The notes: generated from the sequence alone by a model not told the origin. Positions 28,807 through 38,181 are shown, counted from the stretch's first letter. The stretch: 64,000 nucleotides of DNA from an uncultured Paludibaculum sp. (GCF_963665245.1 NZ_OY762269.1:2424501-2488500), one strand, 5' to 3'. Translations and numbers: made by a program.

Positions 28807-30207
28807 ATGGAATCCAATCATGCGAGAACGGAACGAACCCGCCGTTGGTTCTTCGAGCAGTGCGGCGTGGGTCTCGGCTCCATTGCGTTGGCTGACCTGC
28901 TGCATGCCGGGTCTCCAGCCGATCCGCTGGCGCCGAAGCAGCCTCACTTTCCCGCGAAGGCCAAGCGCGTGGTCTTTCTCTTCATGGCGGGAGCGCCCAG
29001 CCATCTGGAGTTATTCGACTTCAAGCCGGAGCTGCAGAAGTTTGACGGGACGCTGCCGCCGGCCGATCTGTTGAAGGGCTACCGCGCCGCGTTCATTAAT
29101 CCGAACTCCAAGCTGCTGGGGCCGAAGTTCAAGTTTGCGCAGTACGGCGGAAACGGCGCCTGGATCTCAGAACTGCTGCCCCACACGGCGGGGATCGTCG
29201 ATGACATCGCCATCGTGAAGTCGATGTCGACCGACGCGTTCAATCACGCGCCGGGGCAGTTGCTGATGAACACGGGCACAATGCAGTTCGGACGGCCCAG
29301 TTTCGGTTCGTGGACGACGTATGGGTTGGGCTGCGAATCGCGCGACCTGCCGGCGTTCGTGGTCTTCTCCAGCGGTGCCAAAGGGCCCAGCGGCGGTAAT
29401 TCCTGTTGGGGCAGCGGCTTCCTGCCGACGGTGTATCAGGGCGTGCAGTTGCGCGGTAGCGGCGATCCCGTTCTGTATCTGTCCAACCCTCCGGGCGTGG
29501 ATAAGCAGACGCAGCGCGAGTCCCTTGATTCGTTGCGAAATTTGAATGAGATGCACCTGGCCAAGGTGGGTGATCCGGAGATCGCGACGCGCATCAACTC
29601 GTTTGAGATGGCGTTCCGGATGCAGGACAGCGCGCCGGAACTGATGGACCTCACTCGCGAGCCGGCCAATATTCTTGAGATGTACGGGGCGGAGCCGGGG
29701 AAACCTTCGTTCGCGAACAACTGCCTGTATGCACGCCGGCTCCTGGAGCGTGGCGTGCGCTTTGTACAGCTCTACCATGAGGCCTGGGACCAGCATGGCA
29801 ACCTGGTGAAGGATCTCAAGAAGAATTGTCTGGACACGGACAAGGCCGCGGCGGCGCTGGTGAAGGACCTGAAGCAGCGGGGCCTGCTCGACGACACGCT
29901 GGTGATCTGGGGCGGGGAATTCGGACGCACGCCGATGGTGCAGGGTGGCAATGACGGCCGCGACCATCACCCGAATTCCTTCACCATGTGGATGGCTGGT
30001 GGTGGCATCAAGCCGGGGTTTGTGATGGGGGAGACCGACCCTCTGGGGTTCAACGTCACTCGCGACCGGGTGCATGTCCACGATCTGCACGCGACACTGC
30101 TGCACCTTCTCGGCTTCGATCACACGACGCTTACCTACAAGTTCCAGGGGCGGCCGTTCCGGCTCACGGATGTACACGGCGAGGTGGTCCACCAGATGCT
30201 TGTCTAG
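28807..30207 (+). CDS. DUF1501 (sulfatase-like fold) protein
   Basis: A 466-aa protein with a Tat-like N-terminus (RTRRWFFEQCGVGLGSIAL). DUF1501 signatures include VVFLFMAGAPSHLELFDFKP (about 60), AFNHAPGQLLMNTG (about 145), LLERGVRFVQLYHEAWDQHGN (about 315-335), TLVIWGGEFGRTPMVQ (about 365) and RDHHPNSFTMWMAGGGIKPG. The fold is related to alkaline phosphatase/sulfatase, with His and Asp in these motifs likely metal ligands. It is the invariable partner of the preceding DUF1549/DUF1553 gene, co-transcribed with it. Confidence 0.88.
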   Translation: MESNHARTERTRRWFFEQCGVGLGSIALADLLHAGSPADPLAPKQPHFPAKAKRVVFLFMAGAPSHLELFDFKPELQKFDGTLPPADLLKGYRAAFINPNSKLLGPKFKFAQYGGNGAWISELLPHTAGIVDDIAIVKSMSTDAFNHAPGQLLMNTGTMQFGRPSFGSWTTYGLGCESRDLPAFVVFSSGAKGPSGGNSCWGSGFLPTVYQGVQLRGSGDPVLYLSNPPGVDKQTQRESLDSLRNLNEMHLAKVGDPEIATRINSFEMAFRMQDSAPELMDLTREPANILEMYGAEPGKPSFANNCLYARRLLERGVRFVQLYHEAWDQHGNLVKDLKKNCLDTDKAAAALVKDLKQRGLLDDTLVIWGGEFGRTPMVQGGNDGRDHHPNSFTMWMAGGGIKPGFVMGETDPLGFNVTRDRVHVHDLHATLLHLLGFDHTTLTYKFQGRPFRLTDVHGEVVHQMLV

Positions 30208-30247
30208 TGTGCTGGCGCGACCAGGTCACCCGCAGGAGCGGCGCGGC

Positions 30248-30967
30248 TCAAAGCTCCAGATGATTCTGGTAGACCATCTGGCTGAGCCTGAACTTCTCAT
30301 GAATGCGGAAGATCTGCAGGTCGCTCATGCATTCGATCTCTTCGTCCTTGATCGTGATGGGTTCGGAGTTGGGGAAGTGGATCTGGATGCTAATGGTCAG
30401 GCCTTGCGGGACGACTTCCACCTTGCTCGGCTTGATGGTGCGTCCGGATCGCGTGCGCAGGAAGGATGTGCGCTGCGTCTCCAGTTCGACAACTCCGGCG
30501 CCCATGTGGGCCACCTCGGCTGGGACCCCGAAGATCTCCAGTACATAGTCTTGTGACGGAGCGCCAATCAACGAGTTCAGCTTGGCCTCTCCGAGTTTCT
30601 GTTGGCGCAGTTTGTAGAGCGCGGTTGCATGGCGGATGGGCAAGGCGCTGACCCAGCGTACGATGATGTCGGCCTTGGGTGGCAGGCTGGTTCTGGGGAC
30701 TCCGATGCCGCCTACCGGACTGCCGCCCTTGATGGTGCCGTTGGGAGTCGTGCCTGGCACGTCTTTGTAGTCGAAGGGCCGGTCGCCCGGCTTCACCCAC
30801 ATCAGGTTGACGGACTTGGCATGGGCCCAGGGGGAGTCGGTCACCAACCGGATGACGAGGTCGTCGTTCCAGTTGGGAAACGGCTGGTTCTTCCAGTCGG
30901 CGCCGGATGCGACGGCAGCGGCGACGAGAAGAAGACTGGTCAACCCGATCGATCGAAGATTAGCCAT
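30248..30967 (-). CDS. Exported protein of unknown function
   Basis: A 239-aa protein with a signal peptide (MANLRSIGLTSLLLVAAAVASGA). After cleavage it begins WKNQPFPNWNDDLVIRLVTDSPWA. The middle has a strand-rich region (ADIIVRWVSALPIRHA, DYVLEIFGVP). The C-terminal part is FLRTRSGRTIKPSKVEVVP and a final LQIFRIHEKFRLSQM. I recognise the general type as one recurring in acidobacterial genomes but cannot name a domain. It stands alone, convergent with the DUF1501 gene and divergent from the GntR gene. Confidence 0.7.
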   Translation of the reverse strand: MANLRSIGLTSLLLVAAAVASGADWKNQPFPNWNDDLVIRLVTDSPWAHAKSVNLMWVKPGDRPFDYKDVPGTTPNGTIKGGSPVGGIGVPRTSLPPKADIIVRWVSALPIRHATALYKLRQQKLGEAKLNSLIGAPSQDYVLEIFGVPAEVAHMGAGVVELETQRTSFLRTRSGRTIKPSKVEVVPQGLTISIQIHFPNSEPITIKDEEIECMSDLQIFRIHEKFRLSQMVYQNHLEL

Positions 30968-31176
30968 TAGAAAAAGAAGCCCGTCCCGTTCAGGTTGTTG
31001 CGTGCCTGAGCATCCGAAGTCCCTTACTCATCCAGAATACCGCCCGCGTAGTAACGGACGCACCGCGGCGCATCGCGGTTGCACCGGGGCGAACGGTTCT
31101 GAAATCGAAAATCCTTGCCATCTGAAATACGAAGAACTACACTCAAGTGCTTTGGAAGCGTTTTCAGGGAGATCCC

Positions 31177-31893
31177 ATGGAGTTTGTCAAGATCCGGCGG
31201 GAGCGCGCCGTGGATGCTGTCTACGAAGCTCTGCGGCAGGCGATTGTCAGTTGTTCCTTGAAGCCGGGCGAGCGCCTGAATGTCGAAGAGCTGGCTACGA
31301 AGATGGGTGTGAGTCTGACGCCGGTGCGAGGCGCGATCCAGCAGTTGGCGACCGAGGGGTTGGTGGAGGTGAGGCCGCGCAGCGGGACGTTTGTGGCCAG
31401 CCTGACTCCGCAGGATCTGGAGGACACGTTCAAGCTGCGTAGCGCGCTGGAGTGTCTGGCGGCCGAGGAGGCGGTGGAGAGAATCCAACCGCAGCAACTA
31501 CGTCGCCTGAACGAACTGCTGAGGTTGCTGAAGCGCAAAGTCTCGAACGAGGAAGAGCGGCGCGCGCATGAGCAGGGCAACTCCGAATTCCACCAGATCT
31601 TCATCGACGCAGCGGGCAACCAGAGGCTGGCGGACATGTACCATGCGCTGAATGCGCACATCAAGATCGTACGAGTTCACGCCGGAGAATCGGGTTGGCC
31701 GACACGGATGCAGGAAGAACAGGCCGAGCACGAGGCAATTGTGGCGGCACTGGAGGCGAAAGACGTTCCGGCGCTCACTGGCGCGCTGCGCAAACACATC
31801 TACCGCGCGAAGGACGCGATGATCGCGGCCTTGAAGGCATTGGATGGAGAACAGCCCGAGGCTGGGCGGGCGCGTAGCCACACGAAGGTGTGA
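31177..31893 (+). CDS. GntR-family transcription regulator (FadR/FCD type)
   Basis: A 238-aa regulator from ATG 31177, preceded by CAGGGAGATCCC. Winged helix at about 10-75: AVDAVYEALRQAIVSCSLKPGERLNVEELATKMGVSLTPVRGAIQQLATEGLVEV. The FCD effector domain (about 85-220) has the helical pattern LEDTFKLRSALECLAAEEAVER and metal-ligand candidates in NSEFHQIF and EHEAIVAAL. FadR-type proteins usually control a neighbouring catabolic operon. Here no such operon is adjacent, so the target is unclear. The C-terminal tail after residue 220 is short and polar. Confidence 0.87.
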   Translation: MEFVKIRRERAVDAVYEALRQAIVSCSLKPGERLNVEELATKMGVSLTPVRGAIQQLATEGLVEVRPRSGTFVASLTPQDLEDTFKLRSALECLAAEEAVERIQPQQLRRLNELLRLLKRKVSNEEERRAHEQGNSEFHQIFIDAAGNQRLADMYHALNAHIKIVRVHAGESGWPTRMQEEQAEHEAIVAALEAKDVPALTGALRKHIYRAKDAMIAALKALDGEQPEAGRARSHTKV

Positions 31894-32022
31894 AGGCGTG
31901 TTGACTGAACCCCACCAGGCATGTTGCAGGAATCCACTGGCCGCCGTATGACTGGCGGGCCGTCGCGATCTGAACCAACCGGCTTGCTAGTGGATTCCCC
32001 TCTGTGGCGATTTCCGGGCCAG

Positions 32023-32922
32023 CTACGAATCGGCTTCCGTGGGATCGTATGCGTAGTGGTATTCCAGCTCGAAGGCCAGGGAACGTGCCAGCCCATCGAG
32101 ATCGGGAAAGAGCGTGGCGTTGGTGATGTTCATTCGATAGAGCTCTTCGAGCGCGCGTTTCCGCAGGCCGCGGCCACGGAGGACGAACTTGGCGATGATG
32201 CCTTCTTTCGTTGCCAGAATTTCGTCTACCGGCCGCTCGATGTCCCATGGGAAAACAAAGGTGCCTGATTGGGCGATTACGCGGCGATTTTTGAAATACG
32301 GCTCTCCGACCGCTACGGCGTTCTTGCCGCGTATGCCGATCGCGTTGAGGACATCCTGCGGGCTGGGCGGGCGGGGCGCCTGCTTGAATTCCGGACCGTA
32401 GGCCCAGGTGCCGAGCTGAGGCGCATTGATGGCCCACACGGCCGCATCGTCGACACTGGACTCGAGAGCGAAAAAGGCGGCTACATAGGGTGACCAGGTG
32501 AAGTCGACCAGGCGCGTCGGCGCTCCGTGGTGCTGCATCAGAGCCATCCAGTGCGGCGTGTCGGCCACGGCCGGCATTGTCTCCAGGAAGCCGCTGGCCT
32601 TGCGTTGAAAGATCCAGATCAACCGATGCTCCTGCGAAGTCCAGTAGCGGGGCGCCACGTGACGGCTGCGCAGTTCGCGGCTGACGGTGGACCACACCGG
32701 CCAGTTGGCGTCGCGTTGGCCGCGGAACGCCCAGTGACGAAACGGATCGGCAGAAACGAGTTGCAGGAAGTCATCCCATGTGTCGACCACCTTCTCGAAG
32801 AGATAGGATCGACGAGGCGCTTTCCGCGATGCCTTCGACGTCTTGGACGAGCTCAACTGGATCCTCCCGGCCGCTGCCGAATCTAGCCGAAATTCGACTT
32901 CATTCCGCTCGCGCGAGCACAA
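32023..32922 (-). CDS. FRG domain protein
   Basis: A 299-aa protein. The FRG domain starts at about residue 45 with WDDFLQLVSADPFRHWAFRGQRD, whose FRG motif names the family. LIWIFQRKASGF, WMALMQHHGAPTRLVDFTWSPYVAAFFAL (about 125-155) and SGTFVFPWD follow. The start is probably TTG at 32922: GGAG lies 7 bases upstream and no internal ATG occurs until inside the domain. FRG proteins often turn up near mobile or defence genes, and some resemble ADP-ribosyltransferase folds. It is orphaned here, with no partner gene. Confidence 0.85.
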   Translation of the reverse strand: MCSRERNEVEFRLDSAAAGRIQLSSSKTSKASRKAPRRSYLFEKVVDTWDDFLQLVSADPFRHWAFRGQRDANWPVWSTVSRELRSRHVAPRYWTSQEHRLIWIFQRKASGFLETMPAVADTPHWMALMQHHGAPTRLVDFTWSPYVAAFFALESSVDDAAVWAINAPQLGTWAYGPEFKQAPRPPSPQDVLNAIGIRGKNAVAVGEPYFKNRRVIAQSGTFVFPWDIERPVDEILATKEGIIAKFVLRGRGLRKRALEELYRMNITNATLFPDLDGLARSLAFELEYHYAYDPTEADS

Positions 32923-33110
32923 ACGGAATCTCCATTATCCCTAATGGGGCTCATGGCCGGAACAGCGAAGAGTGCTCCGCTGCGACCGGCCACCCTGCCC
33001 GACGCTGCACTGGCAGCAGGGCCACCGCGGCCAACGATCGCGCTGTACAGGATTCCGGGACTGGCGCTATACTACGCCCAAGCTGGGATCGTGATCTTGG
33101 GGAAATTTCT

Positions 33111-33566
33111 ATGGTGCAACTAAGCGTGAATGGCGTCGCTCACAAATTTGACGGCGATCCGGAGATGCCGCTGCTGTGGTATCTGCGTGATCTGCTGGAG
33201 CTTTCGGGAACAAAGTATGGATGCGGAGCCGGCTTGTGCGGCGCCTGCACCGTGCATTTGAACGGTCAGCCCGTTCGCAGCTGCATCACGGCTATGAAGG
33301 ATGCGGCCGGCAAAAAGATCACGACCATCGAAGGCTTGAGCCCGGACGGCAAGCATCCGCTGCAAATGGCGTGGCAGGAGCTGAACGTGATGCAGTGCGG
33401 GTACTGCCAGAGCGGCCAGATCATGCAGGCTGCCGGCTTGCTGAAGGAGAAGCCCAAGCCCACGGATGCCGACATCGATGCCTACATGACGGGCAACATC
33501 TGCCGCTGCGGAACCTACCAGCGTGTGCGCGCGGCCATCAAGAAGGCGGCGGGGGTGAAGGCATGA
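33111..33566 (+). CDS. (2Fe-2S) subunit of a xanthine-oxidase-family molybdenum hydroxylase
   Basis: A 151-aa protein. The plant-ferredoxin-type cluster site is GTKYGCGAGLCGACTVHLNG (about 35-54) followed by Cys 62 or so. The helical second cluster domain shows QCGYCQSGQIM (about 100) and TGNICRCGTYQR (about 135). This is the IorA/CoxS type that passes electrons from the Mo subunit to an external acceptor. It overlaps the Mo-subunit gene by ATGA at 33563-33566. No FAD subunit gene is present, so this is a two-subunit type like isoquinoline 1-oxidoreductase. Confidence 0.92.
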   Translation: MVQLSVNGVAHKFDGDPEMPLLWYLRDLLELSGTKYGCGAGLCGACTVHLNGQPVRSCITAMKDAAGKKITTIEGLSPDGKHPLQMAWQELNVMQCGYCQSGQIMQAAGLLKEKPKPTDADIDAYMTGNICRCGTYQRVRAAIKKAAGVKA

Positions 33567-35791
33567 GCGGCGTATATCGGTTGGATCGACGCGAGTTCCT
33601 CGGCAGTCTCTTTTCGGCGGGCGCCCTGGTGCTGGCGGCGCCCCTGGCTGTGGACGGGGCCACGCCCGCTTTCATGCCCACCGTGTATCTGGGTCTGGAG
33701 CCGGATGGCACGGTGGTGATTGTCGCCCACCGTTCCGAGATGGGCACCGGCATACGGACCTCGTTGCCGATGGTGGCCGCCGATGAACTGGGCGCGGACT
33801 GGAAGCGGGTCCGCATCGACCAGGCCCTGGGTGACGAGAAGTACGGCTCGCAGAATACCGACGGGTCGTGCTCGATCCGCGACTTCTACGACGCCCTCCG
33901 CTCGGCCGGTGCCACCGCGCGCATGATGTTGGAGCGCGCGGCCGCGGCACAGTGGCAGGTGCCGCTGGGCGAATGCTCCGCCGTAAATCACGACATCGTC
34001 CACCGGCCTTCGGGCCGGAAGGCCGGTTTCGGCACCTTGGTCGGCGCAGCAGCGAAACAGCCCGTTCCAGGCAAAGACGAACTCAAGTTCAAGCCGGAGG
34101 CGGAGTTCCGGTACATCGGCAAGGGTGTGCCGATCGCCGACCAGAACGACATCGTGCGGGGCAAAGGCACGTTTGGCTACGACGCAAAGATGCCGGGGAT
34201 GCTGTATGCGTCCATCGAGCGGCCACCGGTGGTGGGCGGCGGCGTGAAGAGCATGGACGCCACGGAGGCCAAGGCCGTGCGTGGTGTGAAGGATGCCATC
34301 GTCCTGCCGACCTTTCAGAAGCCCTATGGCTACAAGCAACTGGGCGGCGTCGCCGTCCTGGCCGACAACACGTGGGCCGCGATGGAGGGCCGTAAGAAGC
34401 TCAAGGTGGAGTGGACCGGTGGTGAGAACGAGACGTTTGACTCCGACGCATTCCGACAGAAGATGAGCGCGACGGTGCGGTCGCCGCAGAAGTCGGTGCG
34501 CAACAAGGGCGATGTCGACAAGGCTCTGGCCTCGGCCCACAAGACGCACGAGGCGGAGTACTACGTGCCGTTGTTGTCCCACGCTCCGATGGAACCTCCG
34601 GCCGCGGTGGCGGAGTTCAAGGACGGCAAGGTAACGACTTGGGCGGCCACGCAGAATCCGCAGGCAGTACAGGAAGGGGTGGCCGAGGCGCTGGGCATCC
34701 CGAAGACGGATGTCATCTGCCACGTGACGCTGCTGGGCGGCGGGTTTGGCCGCAAGTCCAAGCCGGATTACGTGGTGGAAGCGGCGCTGTTGTCGAAGCA
34801 GGCGGGCCGGCCGGTGAAGGTGAGTTGGACGAGGCAGGACGACATCAAGTTCGACTACTACCACGCCTGTGCCTCTGTGTACATGAAGGCCGGCCTGAAT
34901 GAGCAGGGGCGCCCGGACGCGTGGCTGCAGCGTGTAGCCGCACCTTCTCTGATGAACCTCTATCAGAAGGACGTGATCGAACTTAGTCCGCTGGAGCTGG
35001 GCCTGGGCTTCATTGACGTGCCGTTCGACATCGCTAATCTGCGCGTTGAGAATGGCCCGGCCGCGGCGCATGTGCGTATCGGCTGGCTGCGATCCGTCAA
35101 CAACATCCAGCATGCGTTCGCCATCCACTCCTTCGTGGACGAGTTGGCGCATCTGGCGGGCCGCGACACGGTGGACTACGCCATGGATCTGATTGGTCCA
35201 GCGCGTCACGTGGACTTCTCGGGGCAGGGATTTGAGCACTTCAACTATGGACAGAAAGAAGACAAGTTCCCGTTGGACACGGGCCGCCTGCGGCGTGTGA
35301 TCGAGGTGGCAGCGGAGAAGTCGGGTTGGAGTAAGAACAAATCCGCGCCCGGGCACGCTTGGGGCTTCGCCGCGCATCGAAGCTTTCTCTGTTATGTGGC
35401 GACGGTGGTGGAGGTTGCCGTGGACAAGGATGGGAAGTTGACGATTCCCACTGTCCACTACGCGATCGATCCCGGCCAGGTGATCCATCCGGACCGGGTG
35501 ATCTCTCAGTTCCAGGGGGCTGCCGTCTTTGGCAGCAGTGCCGCTCTGATGGGTGAGATTACGGCGACGGGCGGCCGGGTGAAGCAGGCGAACTTCAACA
35601 ACTATCCGGTTGCGCGCATCAACGAGGGGCCGCAGCAGGTGCATGTCCACATCGTGCCGAGTAAGGAGCCGCCCGGCGGCGTGGGAGAGCCTGGAGTGCC
35701 CACTGTCGCCCCGGCGTTGGCCAACGCCATCTTCGCGGCGACGGGCAAGCGGATTCGTGAGCTGCCTCTGAAGAAGACAAAGTTGGTTTAG
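33563..35791 (+). CDS. Molybdopterin-binding subunit of an aldehyde-oxidase-type hydroxylase (IorB-like)
   Basis: A 742-aa protein with a Tat-type signal (RLDRREFLGSLFSAGALVL), so the mature enzyme is periplasmic and exported folded. A partial N-terminal Mo-domain is followed by the typical a/b hammerhead (ADQNDIVRGKGTFGYDAKMPGMLYASI at about 190-220). Mo-cofactor loops are LLGGGFGRKSKPDYV (about 390), HVRIGWLRSVNN (about 505) and GGVGEPGVPTVAPALANAI (about 710-730), where the final GVGEPG Glu is the catalytic base expected for hydroxylases. The substrate is an unknown aldehyde or N-heterocycle. Confidence 0.9.
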   Translation: MSGVYRLDRREFLGSLFSAGALVLAAPLAVDGATPAFMPTVYLGLEPDGTVVIVAHRSEMGTGIRTSLPMVAADELGADWKRVRIDQALGDEKYGSQNTDGSCSIRDFYDALRSAGATARMMLERAAAAQWQVPLGECSAVNHDIVHRPSGRKAGFGTLVGAAAKQPVPGKDELKFKPEAEFRYIGKGVPIADQNDIVRGKGTFGYDAKMPGMLYASIERPPVVGGGVKSMDATEAKAVRGVKDAIVLPTFQKPYGYKQLGGVAVLADNTWAAMEGRKKLKVEWTGGENETFDSDAFRQKMSATVRSPQKSVRNKGDVDKALASAHKTHEAEYYVPLLSHAPMEPPAAVAEFKDGKVTTWAATQNPQAVQEGVAEALGIPKTDVICHVTLLGGGFGRKSKPDYVVEAALLSKQAGRPVKVSWTRQDDIKFDYYHACASVYMKAGLNEQGRPDAWLQRVAAPSLMNLYQKDVIELSPLELGLGFIDVPFDIANLRVENGPAAAHVRIGWLRSVNNIQHAFAIHSFVDELAHLAGRDTVDYAMDLIGPARHVDFSGQGFEHFNYGQKEDKFPLDTGRLRRVIEVAAEKSGWSKNKSAPGHAWGFAAHRSFLCYVATVVEVAVDKDGKLTIPTVHYAIDPGQVIHPDRVISQFQGAAVFGSSAALMGEITATGGRVKQANFNNYPVARINEGPQQVHVHIVPSKEPPGGVGEPGVPTVAPALANAIFAATGKRIRELPLKKTKLV

Positions 35792-35818
35792 GTGTCAGAC
35801 CGCGTCGAGGGCACGCGT

Positions 35819-35855
35819 GCGCCGAGGTCGGGATGCGGATCCCAAACCTCGGCGC
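35819..35855. terminator. Bidirectional hairpin between convergent genes
   Basis: GCGCCGAGGT and ACCTCGGCGC enclose an inner GGGAT/ATCCC stem with a GCGG loop, 15 perfect pairs in all. It sits 28 bases after the molybdenum-hydroxylase stop and 18 bases after the end of rtcA on the opposite strand. A T-run is absent on both sides. Confidence 0.6.
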
Positions 35856-35872
35856 GCTCGGCGCTGGTCGGG

Positions 35873-36898
35873 CTATTCCGGTCCGGTTGCTACCTCCACC
35901 TTCGTGTAGCCACGTCCCTCACTGGTTTCGAAACGGACTGGCAAGAACTGCTGGATGACAGCCATGTTTGTCCACGCATGCCTGTTCACGTTCACTGTTG
36001 TGAATGATCCGGCACCCGCGAGGGCCATCGGTAGAAGCAACTGGTCCGCGAGATGTTGGCACACCGCTGCCTGCGACGCCAGGTATTCACGGGCTTCCGT
36101 CGCGGCGATCTGGGCAACCCGCTCGGCACTGACACCCTTCTGGCCGAATGCCGTGAAGATGCCGGTGACCTGTGTGCTTTCGATCTCCACCAGGACCACG
36201 TTGCCAGGTCCGCCGGACTCGGAGGTTGACTCGATGACGTGGGCGTCCGGTCCCCAAGCCAACAGGCTGGCGGCGGTCGCTACTTCGCGCTCCGCGATGC
36301 GGCGAGGCAGGTTTGCCAAAATGGCGATCACCCGCCGCGATGCGGTCTCGCCCCGGTGCTCCAGATGGAGAGGCGCGAGATGCTGAACGGGCTGGATCGT
36401 CGCACGAAAGCGCCCGCCACCGGCTGGATAGAAGCCGTAGCGTTCGAGGGTTAGCTGGATGTCCGACCCCATGCGCCGCACCAATGGTGTGAAGGCGCGC
36501 GCCAGGAAATGGAACGGGGGCGCCGCGTCATTGTGGGTTCCGCCCTCGATCTCCACCGTACTCGGGCCGTCGGCCATCATCAACGCAGGCAGGACTGTCT
36601 GGAACACCAGCGTTCCGCTGCCCGCGGAGCCGACGGCAAAGTGATAGTCGCCCGCGCGCACTCTGCCAGGCGCAAAGGTGATGCATCGGGAACCCAGCGA
36701 TGCACCCTCCACCTGTGCAGCGCCGACCTCGGTTGCGGCCAGCACCGCAGCCAGGTGCTGGCGTAGCAAGCCGGGCTTCTGGCGGCCCGCGCGGATATTG
36801 TCGATCTGGAACGGCCGGCCTGTGATCAGCGAGAGGCTCAGCGCCGTGCGCAGAACCTGCCCGCCGCCTTCGCCCATCGATCCATCTATGCGAGTCAT
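35873..36898 (-). CDS. rtcA: RNA 3'-terminal phosphate cyclase
   Basis: A 341-aa protein from ATG 36898, which gives the family's usual start IDGSMGEGGGQVLRTALSLS. It converts RNA 3'-phosphate to 2',3'-cyclic phosphate through an AMP-histidine intermediate. Motifs: RAGRQKPGLLRQHLAAV (about 40), GSAGSGTLVFQTVLPAL (about 95), HNDAAPPFHFL (about 125) and GRFRATIQP (about 165). The nucleophilic His is probably in NVNRHAWTNM near 310. Starts further upstream (to 36961) would translate a strong hairpin between rtcB and rtcA and are rejected. It is the second gene of a minus-strand rtcBA operon. Confidence 0.93.
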   Translation of the reverse strand: MTRIDGSMGEGGGQVLRTALSLSLITGRPFQIDNIRAGRQKPGLLRQHLAAVLAATEVGAAQVEGASLGSRCITFAPGRVRAGDYHFAVGSAGSGTLVFQTVLPALMMADGPSTVEIEGGTHNDAAPPFHFLARAFTPLVRRMGSDIQLTLERYGFYPAGGGRFRATIQPVQHLAPLHLEHRGETASRRVIAILANLPRRIAEREVATAASLLAWGPDAHVIESTSESGGPGNVVLVEIESTQVTGIFTAFGQKGVSAERVAQIAATEAREYLASQAAVCQHLADQLLLPMALAGAGSFTTVNVNRHAWTNMAVIQQFLPVRFETSEGRGYTKVEVATGPE

Positions 36899-36919
36899 CA
36901 CGATTGTCCAATTCCGGGA

Positions 36920-36944
36920 GGAGTGCGGCATGGCGCCGCACTCC
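36920..36944 (-). promoter_or_regulatory. Intercistronic hairpin between rtcB and rtcA
   Basis: A perfect 10-bp stem (GGAGTGCGGC/GCCGCACTCC) with a 5-nt loop begins directly after the rtcB stop. No T-run follows. It could protect the rtcB 3' end, partly terminate, or set an rtcB:rtcA ratio. Confidence 0.55.
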
Positions 36945-36945
36945 G

Positions 36946-38181
36946 TCATCCCTTCACACAAACGACCTGACGCAACGTGTGCACGATGGACACGAGGTCC
37001 GTCTGTGCGGCCATCACTGCGTCGATCGGCTTATAGGCCGCGGGTGTCTCATCGATCACCTCCTTGTCTTTGCGGCACTCCACGCCCTCGGTCATGCGGA
37101 TGTGGTCCTCCAGCGAGAACTGGCGCCGCGCTTCGTTGCGGGACATCGCGCGTCCGGCGCCATGGCTGCAACTGTGGAAGCTCTCCGCGTTGCCCTTGCC
37201 GCGGACGATATACGAGCACGCCCCCATGCTGCCGGGGATGATGCCCATATCGCCCTCGCGGGCACGTACGGCGCCTTTGCGGGTCACCAGCACGTTCTCG
37301 CCGTAATGCGATTCCCGCGCCACGTAGTTGTGGTGGCAGTTGATCGCCTGCACCTTTGCGCTGAACGGCGGCAGTTGGCCGGAGTCGCGCAGTGCTCCGA
37401 TGATCTGTTCCATCATCAGGTCACGGTTGTGGCGGGCATAGTCCTGCGCCCACTCGACGGCTTCCACGTAGTCGTTGAAATGGTCGGTGTGCTCGGGAAA
37501 GTATGCCAGATCGATGTCCGGAAGGTTGATGTAGAACCTCCGCATGTCTTTGCGGGCCAGCTCAATGAAGTAGCTGCCCATCCGGTTGCCCACGCCGCGC
37601 GAACCGCTGTGCAACATGAACCAGACATGGCCGTCCTCATCGAGGCAGACCTCGATGAAGTGATTGCCGGTGCCCAGCGTGCCCAGATGGTTGGCGTGAT
37701 TGCCGCGATCGAGCTTCGGATGCTTGGCCATAATCGCGTCATAGCGATCCTTCAAGTCACTCTTCCAGGCGAGCTGATTCCGCTCGGGAATCTCGCCCCA
37801 TGCTCCGCGATCGCCCGCGCCGCCATGGTTGGTACGGCCGTGCGGGACGGCTGCCTCGATGGCGGACCGGATCCCTTTCAGGTTGTCGGGCAACTGGTTG
37901 GCGGTCAGGTCGGTCTGCACGGCCATCATGCCGCAGCCGATGTCGACGCCAACGGCGGCGGGGATGATGGCGCCCTTGGTTGGGATGACGCTGCCCACGG
38001 TGGCGCCCACGCCCCAATGCACGTCGGGCATGGCCGCGATCCACTTGTAGATGAACGGCAGTTGTGCCGCGTTGATCAGCTGCTGGCGCGCCTGGTCCTC
38101 CAACTGGACGCCCTTGGTCCAGGCTTTGACCGGGACACCGGTCCCGGACGTAATTACGTTGTAGCCCGTCAATTCCGGCAT
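36946..38181 (-). CDS. rtcB: RNA-splicing ligase RtcB
   Basis: A 411-aa RtcB. It joins 5'-OH to 2',3'-cyclic or 3'-phosphate ends using GTP and Mn. Motifs: MPDVHWGVGATVGSVIPT (about 50), AVGVDIGCGMMAV (about 80; Asp and Cys metal ligands), LGTGNHFIEVCLDEDG (about 165), FMLHSGSRGVGNRMG (about 190), INCHHNYVARESH (about 280) and SFHSCSHGAGRAMSR (about 335), with the His in the latter being the GMP-accepting residue. A perfect AGGAGGT lies 7 bases before ATG 38181. rtcA follows. Upstream on the same strand are a tRNA-like gene and a structured RNA. Confidence 0.95.
   Translation of the reverse strand: MPELTGYNVITSGTGVPVKAWTKGVQLEDQARQQLINAAQLPFIYKWIAAMPDVHWGVGATVGSVIPTKGAIIPAAVGVDIGCGMMAVQTDLTANQLPDNLKGIRSAIEAAVPHGRTNHGGAGDRGAWGEIPERNQLAWKSDLKDRYDAIMAKHPKLDRGNHANHLGTLGTGNHFIEVCLDEDGHVWFMLHSGSRGVGNRMGSYFIELARKDMRRFYINLPDIDLAYFPEHTDHFNDYVEAVEWAQDYARHNRDLMMEQIIGALRDSGQLPPFSAKVQAINCHHNYVARESHYGENVLVTRKGAVRAREGDMGIIPGSMGACSYIVRGKGNAESFHSCSHGAGRAMSRNEARRQFSLEDHIRMTEGVECRKDKEVIDETPAAYKPIDAVMAAQTDLVSIVHTLRQVVCVKG

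Noticed and set aside
33515..35650. 711-codon minus-strand frame antisense to the molybdenum hydroxylase
   Set aside because: His/Arg-rich shadow of a real gene.
36899..36961. Upstream starts for rtcA
   Set aside because: They would translate a perfect hairpin and overlap rtcB; the family normally starts directly before IDGSxGEGGGQ.
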